64,000 nucleotides of DNA from assembly GCA_020072785.1 (NCBI GenBank), contig JAIQGG010000001.1, positions 702,581 to 766,580 of the forward strand. The letters are read 5' to 3'. A program made the translations under genes and the position numbers. The notes beneath the pieces were generated by a model, which worked only from the letters and a program-made list of their open reading frames with translations, was not told the origin of the DNA and searched no databases. Below, in pieces: positions 55,626-63,917 of the stretch. This DNA is from Terriglobia bacterium. Lineage in GTDB: Bacteria > Acidobacteriota > Terriglobia > Acidiferrales > UBA7541. Position 1 is the first letter of the stretch, and each line of letters opens with the position of its first letter.

Positions 55626-55978
55626 TTTGACCAACTTATGTCTAGCCCCTGCCTTCAGGAGCTCCTCGGAACTCTGTGTTTATGGGAGAGGGCAGGGAAG
55701 GGCCGGGCCAAATTGGTCAATGCTTTTCCACTTTTTCCAAAGGTGATTCCCTCTTGCGGGTCTAAACGCAGTGTTGTATCTAAGTTATTTAAATACAGGT
55801 AGATACAGAAGCTTCCAGCTTCTGGACCGGATTCATTGTGGCGAGACAATTGCTCCCTTCCGGGCTGTTAACGTTCGCGCTGGCCTCTTCTGAAATTTTG
55901 CTTCTAGGCCATCTGTTCGCGAATAGACTATTTTGATTCCGTAAGATTCGTGGTATTCGCTAGTCATAGGAGACACCC
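55626..55978. other. Intergenic region before rfbA
   Basis: AT-rich relative to its surroundings. It holds the sigma-54 type promoter at 55839-55854. A CCCTGCC/GGCAGGG inverted repeat (about 55647-55699) with a long loop could end the amidase transcript. No gene is supported. Confidence 0.4.
55839..55854 (+). promoter_or_regulatory. Candidate sigma-54 promoter of rfbAB
   Basis: TGGCGAGACAATTGCT: GG 55840-55841, GC 55852-55853, spacing 10. TGGC, G at the seventh position and TTGCT match the consensus. Predicted start near 55866, leaving a leader of about 113 bases. Confidence 0.62.
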
Positions 55979-56758
55979 ATGAAAGGCGTTGTACTCGCAG
56001 GGGGTTTGGGCAGTCGCTTGAATCCGCTCACCAAGGTGACCAACAAGCATCTGCTCCCCATCTATGACAAGCCTATGATCTATTACCCCATTCAGACTCT
56101 CGTCAATGCCGGCATCCAGGACATCCTGGTGGTGACCGGCGGCAAGAACGCCGGGGAATTCCTGCGCTTACTGGGGAATGGCAAGGATTTCGGTCTCAAG
56201 CACGTGAACTACACCTACCAGGAAGGCGAGGGCGGGATCGCCCACGCGCTGGGCCTGGCCGAGTTTTTTGCGGATGGCGAGCCCATCTGCGTCATCCTCG
56301 GCGACAACATCATCGAAACCAACGTTTGTCATGCCGCGGATGCTTTCCGCAAGCAGGGCAGAGGCGCGAAGATCATCCTCAAGCAGGTCACCGATGCGGA
56401 CCGCTTCGGCGTCGCGGAGATCCAGGGTGACCGCATTATCGGCATTGAAGAGAAGCCTAAGGCGCCGAAATCCGATCTGGCGGTGATTGGAATTTATTTC
56501 TACGACGCCACCGTTTTCGAAAAGATCCGCCGCCTGAAGCCCTCCGGCCGCGGCGAGCTCGAAATCACCGACGTGAACAATTTCTATATCGAGGAAGGCA
56601 CGCTCAGCTACGACAAGCTGGATGGCTGGTGGACTGACGCCGGAACGTTTGAGTCGCTCCTCCGGGCGAACAATCTGGTGGCCGAAACCGGCGCGAACAA
56701 GATGACCGGAAACACCGTGCCCACCGTGCCCGTCAAGGTTTGGGAAAAAGCGCGATGA
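55979..56758 (+). CDS. rfbA: Glucose-1-phosphate thymidylyltransferase (short form)
   Basis: A 259-residue nucleotidyltransferase, shorter than the usual 290-residue RfbA. Signature LAGGLGSRLNPLTKVTNKHLLP (6-26), DKPMIYYPIQTL, and ILGDNIIETN for metal binding are intact. It makes dTDP-glucose from dTTP and glucose-1-phosphate, the first step to dTDP-rhamnose. Its stop overlaps the rfbB start (ATGA). rfbC and rfbD lie far away at 10858-12329. Confidence 0.88.
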   Translation: MKGVVLAGGLGSRLNPLTKVTNKHLLPIYDKPMIYYPIQTLVNAGIQDILVVTGGKNAGEFLRLLGNGKDFGLKHVNYTYQEGEGGIAHALGLAEFFADGEPICVILGDNIIETNVCHAADAFRKQGRGAKIILKQVTDADRFGVAEIQGDRIIGIEEKPKAPKSDLAVIGIYFYDATVFEKIRRLKPSGRGELEITDVNNFYIEEGTLSYDKLDGWWTDAGTFESLLRANNLVAETGANKMTGNTVPTVPVKVWEKAR

Positions 56759-57807
56759 ATCTCTTCGTCACCGGTGGCGCCGGCTTTATCGGCTCGAACT
56801 TCATCCGCTACGTTCTTTCCCTCAATCAGGGCCATCGTATCGTCAATTACGACAAGCTCACCTACGCCGGAAACCTCGCAAACCTCGCCACCATTGCCGG
56901 GAATCCGGATTACCGCTTCGTCAAAGGGGATATCTGCGATACCGCCGCGGTCGAGGCGGCCATGGCTGGCTGCGACGCCGTAGTCCATTTCGCCGCCGAA
57001 TCTCATGTGGACCGCAGCATCTACGAACCGGCTCCGGTCATTGAAACCAATGTCACCGGAACCTTCATCCTCCTCCAGGTAGCGCGCAAAATTCAGATCG
57101 CCCGCTTCCTCCATGTTTCCACGGATGAAGTCTACGGCGACATGGCTCCCGGCGCCTTTGCCGATGAGAATTCGCCTTTGCAGCCCAGCAGTCCGTATTC
57201 CGCCTCCAAAGCGGCCTCGGATCTCCTGGTTCGCTCCTATGCGCGCACCTATGCCTTCCCCGGCATCATCACCCGCGCTTCCAACAATTACGGCCCCTTT
57301 CAATTCCCGGAAAAATTCCTCCCCCTGATGATTACCAATGCCCTGGATGGCAAGCCCCTCCCGATCTATGGCGATGGAAAGCAGCAGCGCGATTGGCTGC
57401 ACGTCGAAGATCATTGCCGGGGCATTCTGGCGGTTCTCGAGCGTGGCCGCATCGGCGAGGTCTACAACATCGGTGGCCTCGACATCGAAGAGAACCTGAC
57501 CATGGCACGGCGCCTGCTGCGCGTCATGGGCCAGCCGGAAAGCCTGCTCACCTATGTGAAAGACCGTCCCGGCCACGACCGCCGCTACGCCCTGGACTGC
57601 AGGAAAATCGAAGCCGAACTCGGCTGGAAAGCCTCCGTCTCGCTCGAGGAAGGCCTGCGCCAGACGATTGCCTGGTACCGCAACAACGGCGAATGGCTCG
57701 CCGGCGTGCGTGGCGGCGAATACCGCTCCTACTACGCCAAGTATTACGAAAATCGCGACTCTTCTCTCCACGCCCTTGCGCAGTTAAAATCCGCGCGGGA
57801 ACTGTGA
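56755..57807 (+). CDS. rfbB: dTDP-glucose 4,6-dehydratase
   Basis: A 350-residue extended short-chain dehydrogenase. It has NAD motif GGAGFIG (7-13), the catalytic STDEVYGD (122-129) and YSASK (Y148, K152), plus SNNYGPFQFPEKF and GDGKQQRDWLHVEDHC. It converts dTDP-glucose to the 4-keto-6-deoxy sugar. The ATG at 56755 overlaps rfbA by four bases; the in-frame start at 56740 is rejected. It is convergent with the ATPase gene. Confidence 0.95.
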   Translation: MNLFVTGGAGFIGSNFIRYVLSLNQGHRIVNYDKLTYAGNLANLATIAGNPDYRFVKGDICDTAAVEAAMAGCDAVVHFAAESHVDRSIYEPAPVIETNVTGTFILLQVARKIQIARFLHVSTDEVYGDMAPGAFADENSPLQPSSPYSASKAASDLLVRSYARTYAFPGIITRASNNYGPFQFPEKFLPLMITNALDGKPLPIYGDGKQQRDWLHVEDHCRGILAVLERGRIGEVYNIGGLDIEENLTMARRLLRVMGQPESLLTYVKDRPGHDRRYALDCRKIEAELGWKASVSLEEGLRQTIAWYRNNGEWLAGVRGGEYRSYYAKYYENRDSSLHALAQLKSAREL

Positions 57808-57953
57808 TCTCGGAAGACCTGAGTTTCTCCGGGGCCTTTTGAAAAGACACGGTTCTTGGCTGGGCCGGAGCCTTCCTGGCCCGGTCTGGAAGACAAAATT
57901 GCTCGTTGGATTGCCCCGGAACTTCCCCCAAGACCCGCAGGCCCTCAGGAAGG

Positions 57954-57977
57954 ACTGAGGTAAGGGACGATACCTCG
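57954..57977. terminator. Possible bidirectional hairpin between convergent genes
   Basis: GAGGTA-N8-TACCTC lies between rfbB and the ATPase gene. An overlapping alternative CCTCAG/CTGAGG hairpin is just upstream. Neither has a T tract, so termination is only a guess. Confidence 0.25.
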
Positions 57978-58021
57978 GCCCTCTAGATAAGCGCCCATTC
58001 GCTGCGCCGGGATGGTCGCGC

Positions 58022-58993
58022 TTATTCTTTTTCGCGCGTGGTTGCCGGTGCCGGGTGGGAAGAAGCGATGCGGAACTTCGAGAGCACTTCGCCAAGGTTT
58101 TGCAGGAATTCTTCGGAATTGTAAATGTCGTTGGCGTGGTCGGCGCGCGTTCCACCCGCCGGCGCGATCGGCGCAACCTCGTCAAGCTGGAAGTCGCGCG
58201 CGACGTCGTCCACGATCTTTGCTTCGATCGTTCGCTGCTGGTCGACGTACGCACTGATCAGCGCGTGCTCGCAGAGCAGATTCACTACGCGTGGAATTCC
58301 CATGGAATAGTGGTGGATGGTTTCAATCGCCTGCGGGCTGAAGATGGCTTCGCCATCGGCCGCGGCCCCCGCGATGCGCAGTCGCTCTTGGATGTAGTTG
58401 CCCGTCTCTTCTTTCGTAAGCGGGGCGGTCTTGCAGCGCAGCGTGATGCGCTGCCGCAATTGCCGCAATTGCGGCAGTTTCAGCCGCTCTTCCAGCTCCG
58501 GCTGCCCGGACAGTACGATCTGCAAAAGCTTTTCCGTCGAGGTCTCCAGGTTGGTCAGAAGGCGAATTTCTTCCAGCACCGGATGCGTCAGGTTTTGCGC
58601 TTCGTCGATGATCAGAACTACCGTCTCGCCCGCGCGGTAGCGTTCCAGCAGCCAATGGTTCAGTTTCATCAGCTGCTGGCTCTTGGACTGCGATTCACAG
58701 GGGATATCGAATTCCGCAAGGATGAAATCGAGCAGCTGGTCCGTGTTCATCTGCGAATTGAACAGGAACGCCGTACGCGAGCGCTGTTGGTGCAGCCAGT
58801 CGAGCAGCCGGTTCACCAGCGTCGTCTTGCCCGTGCCGACCTCGCCGGTAAGGGTAATGAACCCTTTGCGCGTCTCAATGCCGTACATCAGCCCCGTCAG
58901 CGCTTCTTCTATCTCCTTCGTGAGGAAGAGGAAACGCGGATCCGGGTTGACGTTGAAAGGGTTTTCTTTTAGCTTGAAAAAAGTCTTGTACAT
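58022..58993 (-). CDS. ExeA/GspA-type AAA ATPase, XrtA-associated
   Basis: A 323-residue ATPase starting MYKTFFKLKENPFNVNPDPRF, the standard N terminus of the XrtA-associated ATPase family. Walker A is GEVGTGKTT (50-58) and Walker B VVLIIDEAQ (125-133). A C-terminal helical region has the family pattern YSMGIPRVVNLLCEHAL. It probably powers or gates assembly of the export apparatus at the inner membrane. It is last in the minus-strand export group, 121 bases after the barrel gene. Internal repeats coding LRQLRQ give a palindromic stretch near 58450-58480. Confidence 0.88.
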   Translation of the reverse strand: MYKTFFKLKENPFNVNPDPRFLFLTKEIEEALTGLMYGIETRKGFITLTGEVGTGKTTLVNRLLDWLHQQRSRTAFLFNSQMNTDQLLDFILAEFDIPCESQSKSQQLMKLNHWLLERYRAGETVVLIIDEAQNLTHPVLEEIRLLTNLETSTEKLLQIVLSGQPELEERLKLPQLRQLRQRITLRCKTAPLTKEETGNYIQERLRIAGAAADGEAIFSPQAIETIHHYSMGIPRVVNLLCEHALISAYVDQQRTIEAKIVDDVARDFQLDEVAPIAPAGGTRADHANDIYNSEEFLQNLGEVLSKFRIASSHPAPATTREKE

Positions 58994-59114
58994 GGTCTCC
59001 GAACTCGTACTGCCGCTCCTGCGCTATTCTACCTGAAGCACAACAGCCCTCCACCTGTAAACGCCGCTCCCGTTCGGCATCGCATCCCGGAGATGTTCAG
59101 GGGGCAATTGCGGT

Positions 59115-60539
59115 CTAGCGGATCACGAACGGCCGCGTGTGCCACTGAAATCCCAGCGAGATCTGGTGCTGCGTGAAGCTGGTGCTGCAATTTCCCGCTG
59201 CGCAGACAGGCAATTGCGAAACCTGGATCCGGGCTGTATATCCGAAGGACAGGCTGGCATTCCGGCCCAGGGGCCGGCTAAGCCCGGCGCCAGCGAACCA
59301 CGTGTCATAACCCTGCCCATTGGCGGTTACCAGAGCGTGGTTGCGCGCATATCCGAAGTTGCCTTGCATCTGCCACTCCCTGCTGATCTGGCGGTTGGCA
59401 TCCAGGCCCACGCGATCCGTGCTCGACCCGATCAGCGCGCCGCCCCCGTTGCTCACGCCGTGGTCATAACTCAGCGACAGGCCGCCGCGCTTGAAACCGT
59501 AGGAGAGGGAAGCCCCTCCCGACACGGAAAGCGTGTCGCTGATATTGCCGATCGGAATGCGGAAGGTGGTCAACTCCGGACCGCCGGACACTTGCAGTGC
59601 CAGGCGCCCCGTAATCTTGCGGCCGTAGACGAAGTGGAACGAGTGATCGCCAAGGGCCTGCGGAAAACCCGCGAAGTGATAGGCGCTGAACCGGTACACT
59701 CCACCGAGCTGGTCCTCACTCGTCAGCGCGTAGTCATAACCCACATTCCCGTTCACATTGTCGCTCTCGATATTCCCGGCTTCCACAAAACGCAGAATCC
59801 CATAGGAACCTGCAACCGTGAGCGTTCCGCGCCGGCTGAGCGCATAGCTGGCCTGCGTCGCAAAGGCGTTGCTGTAGCGCGGGCCCGCCGATGTCAGGAT
59901 GCTTTGGTTGGGCACATAGCTATTCTGTAACCCGGGCAGGGAGCCGCCGAGAGAGCCTCCGATTCCCGGAATGCTGAGATTCGCGGCTCCCCCAAAACCG
60001 AACTGCGCTTCCGGCAAATAGGAGAATTGGTCCAGGAACAGCACTTGCCATCTTTGCCGCTGGAATACCTGCACCAATCCAAGCTGGTGAAAATAGCCGT
60101 TGCCCTGGGCGCTGTTCGTGGAAAAAAGTCCGCCGCCCGAATAGTTCATCGACAACTGGGCATGGCTCCAGGCTTCCAATAGGCTGAGGTTCCCGGCCAC
60201 ATAACTATTTGCAGTCCAGTCCCCGGAGCTGGCTTGATTGAGCGCAAAATTCTGCGTCGTATTCCCGTACTGCAAGCCAGGCACCCAGTAGCTGTGCCGG
60301 AACTGCGCAGAGCCCAGCGTTGGAGTTTGCACTCCGGTCAACGGGCGATTGTCCGGCTGCAGTTCGTTGGCGGGGGTCTGCTCGGCATCGTCCTGGCCCA
60401 TGCCAATCAGCAGCGGGGCCTTCGCGGCGGGTTTCGGCTGCGTCTCGTCTTCCTGCGCGCGCGCGCGCGGCGCCCCCAGAGCCAGTGCCGCGAGCACCGC
60501 CAATCCTGACAGCAATGCTTTCGAATGTTTCATGGCCAC
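59115..60539 (-). CDS. Outer-membrane beta-barrel protein of the EPS system
   Basis: A 474-residue exported protein. Signal peptide (about 1-28, ending ARAQ) is followed by a proline-rich linker. Many alternating amphipathic strands (VGYDYALTSEDQLGGVYRFSAYHF; GGLSLSYDHGVSNGG) continue to a terminal strand ending FQWHTRPFVIR. It matches the large uncharacterised barrel proteins that accompany XrtA export genes. It may form an outer-membrane channel or receptor. It is three bases downstream of the Wza-like gene. Confidence 0.78.
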   Translation of the reverse strand: MAMKHSKALLSGLAVLAALALGAPRARAQEDETQPKPAAKAPLLIGMGQDDAEQTPANELQPDNRPLTGVQTPTLGSAQFRHSYWVPGLQYGNTTQNFALNQASSGDWTANSYVAGNLSLLEAWSHAQLSMNYSGGGLFSTNSAQGNGYFHQLGLVQVFQRQRWQVLFLDQFSYLPEAQFGFGGAANLSIPGIGGSLGGSLPGLQNSYVPNQSILTSAGPRYSNAFATQASYALSRRGTLTVAGSYGILRFVEAGNIESDNVNGNVGYDYALTSEDQLGGVYRFSAYHFAGFPQALGDHSFHFVYGRKITGRLALQVSGGPELTTFRIPIGNISDTLSVSGGASLSYGFKRGGLSLSYDHGVSNGGGALIGSSTDRVGLDANRQISREWQMQGNFGYARNHALVTANGQGYDTWFAGAGLSRPLGRNASLSFGYTARIQVSQLPVCAAGNCSTSFTQHQISLGFQWHTRPFVIR

Positions 60540-60542
60540 CCT

Positions 60543-61172
60543 CTACGGCACGACGATTATGTCGCCGGACTGCAGCATGATGTTCTGCTCCGGTTTGCGG
60601 CCCTTCACCACTTCCTTGTAGTTGAAGGGGATCTTCTCCTGTTTCCCGTTCACCGTGCGCAGCACATAGATATCTTTGATCCTGGCAAATTGCGTGAAGC
60701 CGCCGGCGCTCGACAGCGCCTGCAATACGGTCATATCTGGCAACAGTGGTAACGCCCCCGACCGCAATACTTCCCCGTTGATGTACACCCGCCGGCTGTT
60801 GATCTCCGATACGCCCACAGTCACCTGCGGGTTGGTGATGAACTTTTTCAGCCCCTCGCTGATCACGCTGGCAAGCTGCGTCGGCGTCAGCCCTGCGGCC
60901 TGCACGTCATTCAGCAGCGGCAAAGAAATCTTTCCGTCCGGCCGCACCGGAACGGTGCGCGAAATCTCCGGCTCCTTCCACACGTCGATGCGCAGTACGT
61001 CTTGCGGGCCAATTTTGTAAAGGGCCTCAGTCCCGGTCGCCGCTTCGGCGCTGGCCGTTTTTCCGCCCGCTTCTGTCTTCGTTGCCGCGGCCTCCGGCTT
61101 GTCCGGTTTTTGCGCCTGCCCAGCCGCGAAGATCAGCCACAGCCCCATGAGAAGACTGCTTGTCAGACTCAT
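60543..61172 (-). CDS. Polysaccharide export protein (Wza-like, XrtA type)
   Basis: A 209-residue periplasmic/outer-membrane protein. The signal ends near AAGQA, with no lipobox cysteine. A poly-export domain follows (YKIGPQDVLRIDVWKEPEISR; VRPDGKISLPLLNDVQAAGLT), then an SLBB domain (VYINGEVLRSGALPLLPDMTVLQALSSAGG). Short compared with Wza but normal for XrtA-linked export proteins. It would carry the glycan across the outer membrane with the neighbouring barrel. Confidence 0.87.
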   Translation of the reverse strand: MSLTSSLLMGLWLIFAAGQAQKPDKPEAAATKTEAGGKTASAEAATGTEALYKIGPQDVLRIDVWKEPEISRTVPVRPDGKISLPLLNDVQAAGLTPTQLASVISEGLKKFITNPQVTVGVSEINSRRVYINGEVLRSGALPLLPDMTVLQALSSAGGFTQFARIKDIYVLRTVNGKQEKIPFNYKEVVKGRKPEQNIMLQSGDIIVVP

Positions 61173-61187
61173 CTTTCCTTCTCCCTG

Positions 61188-62141
61188 TTACTCGTCGCTC
61201 GTTGTGCCCTGCACGCCGATCAGCTTGATTTTGTAGAGCAGCGATTTGTAGCTGATCTGCAGTTCCTGCGCTGCTCGCTTGCGGTTCCAGTGCGTGCGCT
61301 CCAGCGCCTGCAGAATCAACTCCCGCTCCGCCCGCCGCGAAGCCTCCCGCGAGGCCGCTTTCAAGGAAAACAGGGGCGCCCCGTCGTTCGTTTTGCCGGC
61401 CTTCCGGGGAGCTGTGCGCAGATCGTCCAGCGCCACGCCGGCATCTCCGATGGCCACGATCTTCTTCGCCACATTTTCGATCTCGCGGATGTTCCCCGGC
61501 CAATCGTGGGCGGTCAGTAATTCCAGTGCCTCCGGGCCCAGGACTGGCGGGTCGCGCTTCAATTCGCCGGAGTATTTAGTCAGAAAATACTGTACCAGCG
61601 CCGGAATATCCTCTTTCCGCTCGCGCACCGGCGGCAGCCGCAGGTGCACCCCATTGATCCGGAAATACAACTCCCTCCGAAAACGCCCCTTCTCGATCTC
61701 CTCTTCCAGATTCCGCGAGGTGGTGGAAATCACGCGTGCCGTCACCTCGTTCTCGCCACTCTTCTCCGCGCCATCGGGGAGCAGAGAAAGCAGCAGGCGC
61801 TGGCAGGCCGGATCCAGTTCCTCCACGCCGTCCAGGAGCAGTGTCCCGCCCTCCGGAGCGCCATTCACGAGCTGTGTTCCTTCCTGAATTTGCCGCAGCA
61901 AACGCCCCGGCTCCAGAGTCGCGCAGTTCAGTTTTCTCAGCGGCCTTTGCCCAGCGCCAGAGAGCCGGTGAATCAGTCGGGCATAGACCTCTTTGCCCGT
62001 GCCGCTCTCTCCTTGCAGCAGAACGGGGATTTCCGTACGCGCAATCACGGCAACCACGGCATTCAGGGCTTGCATGGCGGCACTCTGGCCGTAAACCATA
62101 TCGGCCAGCGGTTCGAGAATGTGGCTCGTTGGTGTGCTCAT
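61188..62141 (-). CDS. Degenerate sigma-54 activator-like protein lacking GAFTGA
   Basis: A 317-residue NtrC-type AAA+ plus Fis helix-turn-helix protein without a receiver. Walker A GESGTGK (44-50) and the arginine-finger region (FRRELYFRI) are kept. The segment that should hold GAFTGA is about 11 residues shorter and reads LLRQIQEGTQLVNGAPEGGT, with no GAFTGA. Walker B is LLLDGV, so the catalytic Glu of LFLDEI is Gly. It probably cannot drive sigma-54 promoter melting but could bind DNA or a partner AAA+ ring. ATG 62141 is preferred to GTG 62201, which lies too close to the promoter. It heads the export group. Confidence 0.82.
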   Translation of the reverse strand: MSTPTSHILEPLADMVYGQSAAMQALNAVVAVIARTEIPVLLQGESGTGKEVYARLIHRLSGAGQRPLRKLNCATLEPGRLLRQIQEGTQLVNGAPEGGTLLLDGVEELDPACQRLLLSLLPDGAEKSGENEVTARVISTTSRNLEEEIEKGRFRRELYFRINGVHLRLPPVRERKEDIPALVQYFLTKYSGELKRDPPVLGPEALELLTAHDWPGNIREIENVAKKIVAIGDAGVALDDLRTAPRKAGKTNDGAPLFSLKAASREASRRAERELILQALERTHWNRKRAAQELQISYKSLLYKIKLIGVQGTTSDE

Positions 62142-62221
62142 GCGTCTCTGGCTAGCATCTTCCCCCGGTCCTTGGACCAGCTCAGCCGATGCTCTGGACA
62201 CGCTACCGGCAAAGGTAGGGG

Positions 62222-62237
62222 AGCAAGTTCGCTACCA
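62222..62237 (-). promoter_or_regulatory. Candidate sigma-54 promoter of the export operon
   Basis: The minus strand reads TGGTAGCGAACTTGCT: GG (62235-62236) and GC (62223-62224), spacing 10, with TGG-A and a perfect TTGCT. Predicted start near 62211, which makes ATG 62141 the better start for the activator-like gene. Confidence 0.58.
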
Positions 62238-62572
62238 GAGAACAAAGATATGGATACTCTGCAATCTGCCACTAACTAATTGCAAATAAATAAGTTAACA
62301 TTTCCTGATCCTCTCCCAGTCAATTTCCGGATGTTACTGGAGTCCCCATTTTCTTCCACCAAGTGGCAAACTATTTACCCTACCCATCGCTGCTACGCTG
62401 CCTTTCTCGATATCAGATTCTCGCTATCCAAATATCTTGCAGAAAATAAATGGCTTAGGCAAATTCTTAAGAACATGCCACTGGTCATTCTTGCAATTGA
62501 CTGAGGGACCACACAAGACGTTCTATGCCTGACAGACCCTTGAAGGGAACAGGTCGGAGGAATTGGAGCCGG
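62238..62572. other. Intergenic region between export operon and PEP-CTERM gene
   Basis: AT-rich and probably regulatory for the minus-strand export promoter. A 74-codon plus-strand open frame from 62280 has no family signal and is not called. No further motif was found. Confidence 0.4.
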
Positions 62573-62607
62573 AAAAACCAACCCCTCTCTCAATTCGGAG
62601 CGGGGTT
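62573..62607 (-). terminator. Terminator of the PEP-CTERM gene
   Basis: On the minus strand AACCCC and GGGGTT (62602-62607 and 62580-62585) form a stem with an inner CTC/GAG pair. It is followed by GG and five T residues (62573-62577). It lies about 45 bases after the stop codon. A good factor-independent terminator. Confidence 0.6.
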
Positions 62608-62652
62608 CTTGAAAGTCATGGTGCGGTGTGCTAAATCGCTTATTTCGTTGGT

Positions 62653-63276
62653 CTAGAGACGCAAACGCGCAAGACCTGCCAGGGCCAGCAACCCAGCGCC
62701 AAGCAGGGTCAACGAAGCGGGCTCAGGAACCGCGGTCGTCTGGGAGACGATGAGGCCATCGAAACTCCCGTTGGCGTTCGGACCGTACTCCGCCCCAATG
62801 TGAACGCTGCCATCGGCAGCGATCAATGAGGGGTCGATTGCATCGAAGGTCCAAGTCCAAGTGTAGACCCCATTCTGCGCGATAAGGAGTGAGGTCAAGG
62901 GTGACGCCGAAGCGCAGACAAAAGCTCCGGAATTAACACCGCAAGTCCCGCCAGAACTCAAACTGCCAGTAGTGGCTGTCCAACCGGTCGAAGGAAAGGC
63001 CGTCAGAGACAACCCAGTGATGTTTCCGCTGGATGTGAAGCCGAGGTCCACGGCCGTGATGTAATCGTTGGATGACGTCGGCACCCCGTTGATTGTAATG
63101 GTCAGGCTCGCCGAGGTGGTCGTTATGTCAAAGGCATACGTCGCACCCGGACAGTTCCCGCCACCGCCACAATCCGTCAAGATCAAGGTACCTACTGTAT
63201 CCGCCATGGCCGGCGCTGTGCAAAAGAGGACCATAATAGTGAGGCCCAGTACTGCCAAGACCTTCCGAATCATCAT
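62653..63276 (-). CDS. PEP-CTERM sorting-domain protein
   Basis: A 207-residue exported protein. Signal peptide (hydrophobic 6-22, ending PAMA) is followed by a beta-rich domain with Gly, Ser and Thr and four cysteines (CGGGGNC; TCGVNSGAFVC). The C terminus is a full PEP-CTERM sorting signal: VPEPASL, a hydrophobic helix and the basic tail ARLRL. It is the only such substrate here and should be processed by the exosortase at 17807-18706. A sigma-54 type promoter lies 55-67 bases upstream of the start. The mature domain has no recognised activity. Confidence 0.9.
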   Translation of the reverse strand: MMIRKVLAVLGLTIMVLFCTAPAMADTVGTLILTDCGGGGNCPGATYAFDITTTSASLTITINGVPTSSNDYITAVDLGFTSSGNITGLSLTAFPSTGWTATTGSLSSGGTCGVNSGAFVCASASPLTSLLIAQNGVYTWTWTFDAIDPSLIAADGSVHIGAEYGPNANGSFDGLIVSQTTAVPEPASLTLLGAGLLALAGLARLRL

Positions 63277-63329
63277 ACGATCCCCCTGCTTCTATCTGAA
63301 CGTACACCAAGATATGCGAACGTAATTAC

Positions 63330-63345
63330 TGCAATCAGTGGGCCA
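63330..63345 (-). promoter_or_regulatory. Candidate sigma-54 promoter of the PEP-CTERM gene
   Basis: The minus strand reads TGGCCCACTGATTGCA: GG (63343-63344) and GC (63331-63332), spacing 10, with TGGC-C and a perfect TTGCA. Predicted start near 63319, about 43 bases before the ATG. RpoN/PrsR control of PEP-CTERM genes is known from other bacteria, which fits. Confidence 0.65.
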
Positions 63346-63785
63346 TCAAAGCCGATAAACCTCCCATCGAGAGATCCTCGTAAATCCTTTATCATCAATT
63401 GCCTATAGGTAGATGATAAATCGGAAAAAAGGTTCGTGATCTTCCCTCGGAAGGTGGAAGAAAATTTGTGCACATTTCGGGATTTTCTCTATCGTTTCTG
63501 TACATTCTCTGCATACCAACTTCGCTGATTTCAGGATAACCACCCAAGGCCAGACTTGGCGCCGCTTCCGAAACGGCGATCCGGATTATCCCCAACGACA
63601 TCGTTTCCGGAGGGCTGCAGCCTGCGCTTACTGGACATGGACTCGATCGGCCTTTATGGTTTACGCGTTTCCAGTTTTCTGGAGACGCGCAGATCCATTC
63701 GCGCGGATTTTGCCCTTGTTCATGCCGGATAACTTCTAATCTACTGAGCGAATACACCCATTTTTTCCCCGGGCGCTTTCCCTGC
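63346..63785. other. Intergenic region upstream of nucleotide-sugar dehydrogenase
   Basis: No supported gene; minus-strand open frames here look like chance. A small inverted repeat CCAAG-N6-CTTGG lies near 63549-63564. The region separates the PEP-CTERM promoter from the next plus-strand gene. Confidence 0.35.
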
Positions 63786-63791
63786 TATAGT
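63783..63791 (+). promoter_or_regulatory. Extended -10 promoter candidate
   Basis: TGCTATAGT is an extended -10 (TG-N-TATAGT) without a clear -35. Transcription would start near 63798 and read through the tandem hairpins into the dehydrogenase gene. No sigma-54 site is seen here. Confidence 0.35.
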
Positions 63792-63800
63792 GAATGTTCG

Positions 63801-63847
63801 TTGACCGCTCTGCGGTCACAGTTGGAGTTGACCGCTTTACGGTCGCA
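63801..63847 (+). repeat. Tandem hairpin repeats in the dehydrogenase leader
   Basis: Two copies, 27 bases apart, begin GTTGACCGCT. The first folds as TGACCGC-TCT-GCGGTCA (63802-63818), the second as GACCG-N5-CGGTC (63830-63844). They are probably operator or RNA elements of the downstream gene. Confidence 0.5.
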
Positions 63848-63917
63848 ATTGCCTTAGCAACGCCGGCACGGCCGCTTTCCGGGCGGTGCCCCAGCCTCGA
63901 GGAGAGAGACGCACTCC

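Noticed and set aside
58450..58480. A palindromic CCGCAATTG repeat resembling a regulatory site.
   Set aside because: It is inside the ATPase gene and encodes the local LRQLRQ repeat.
62280..62504. A 74-codon plus-strand open frame upstream of the export operon.
   Set aside because: AT-rich regulatory DNA, no ribosome-binding site and no family signal.
63395..63757. A 120-codon minus-strand open frame.
   Set aside because: Composition looks random and no motif is visible; it also lies in the likely upstream control region of the PEP-CTERM gene.
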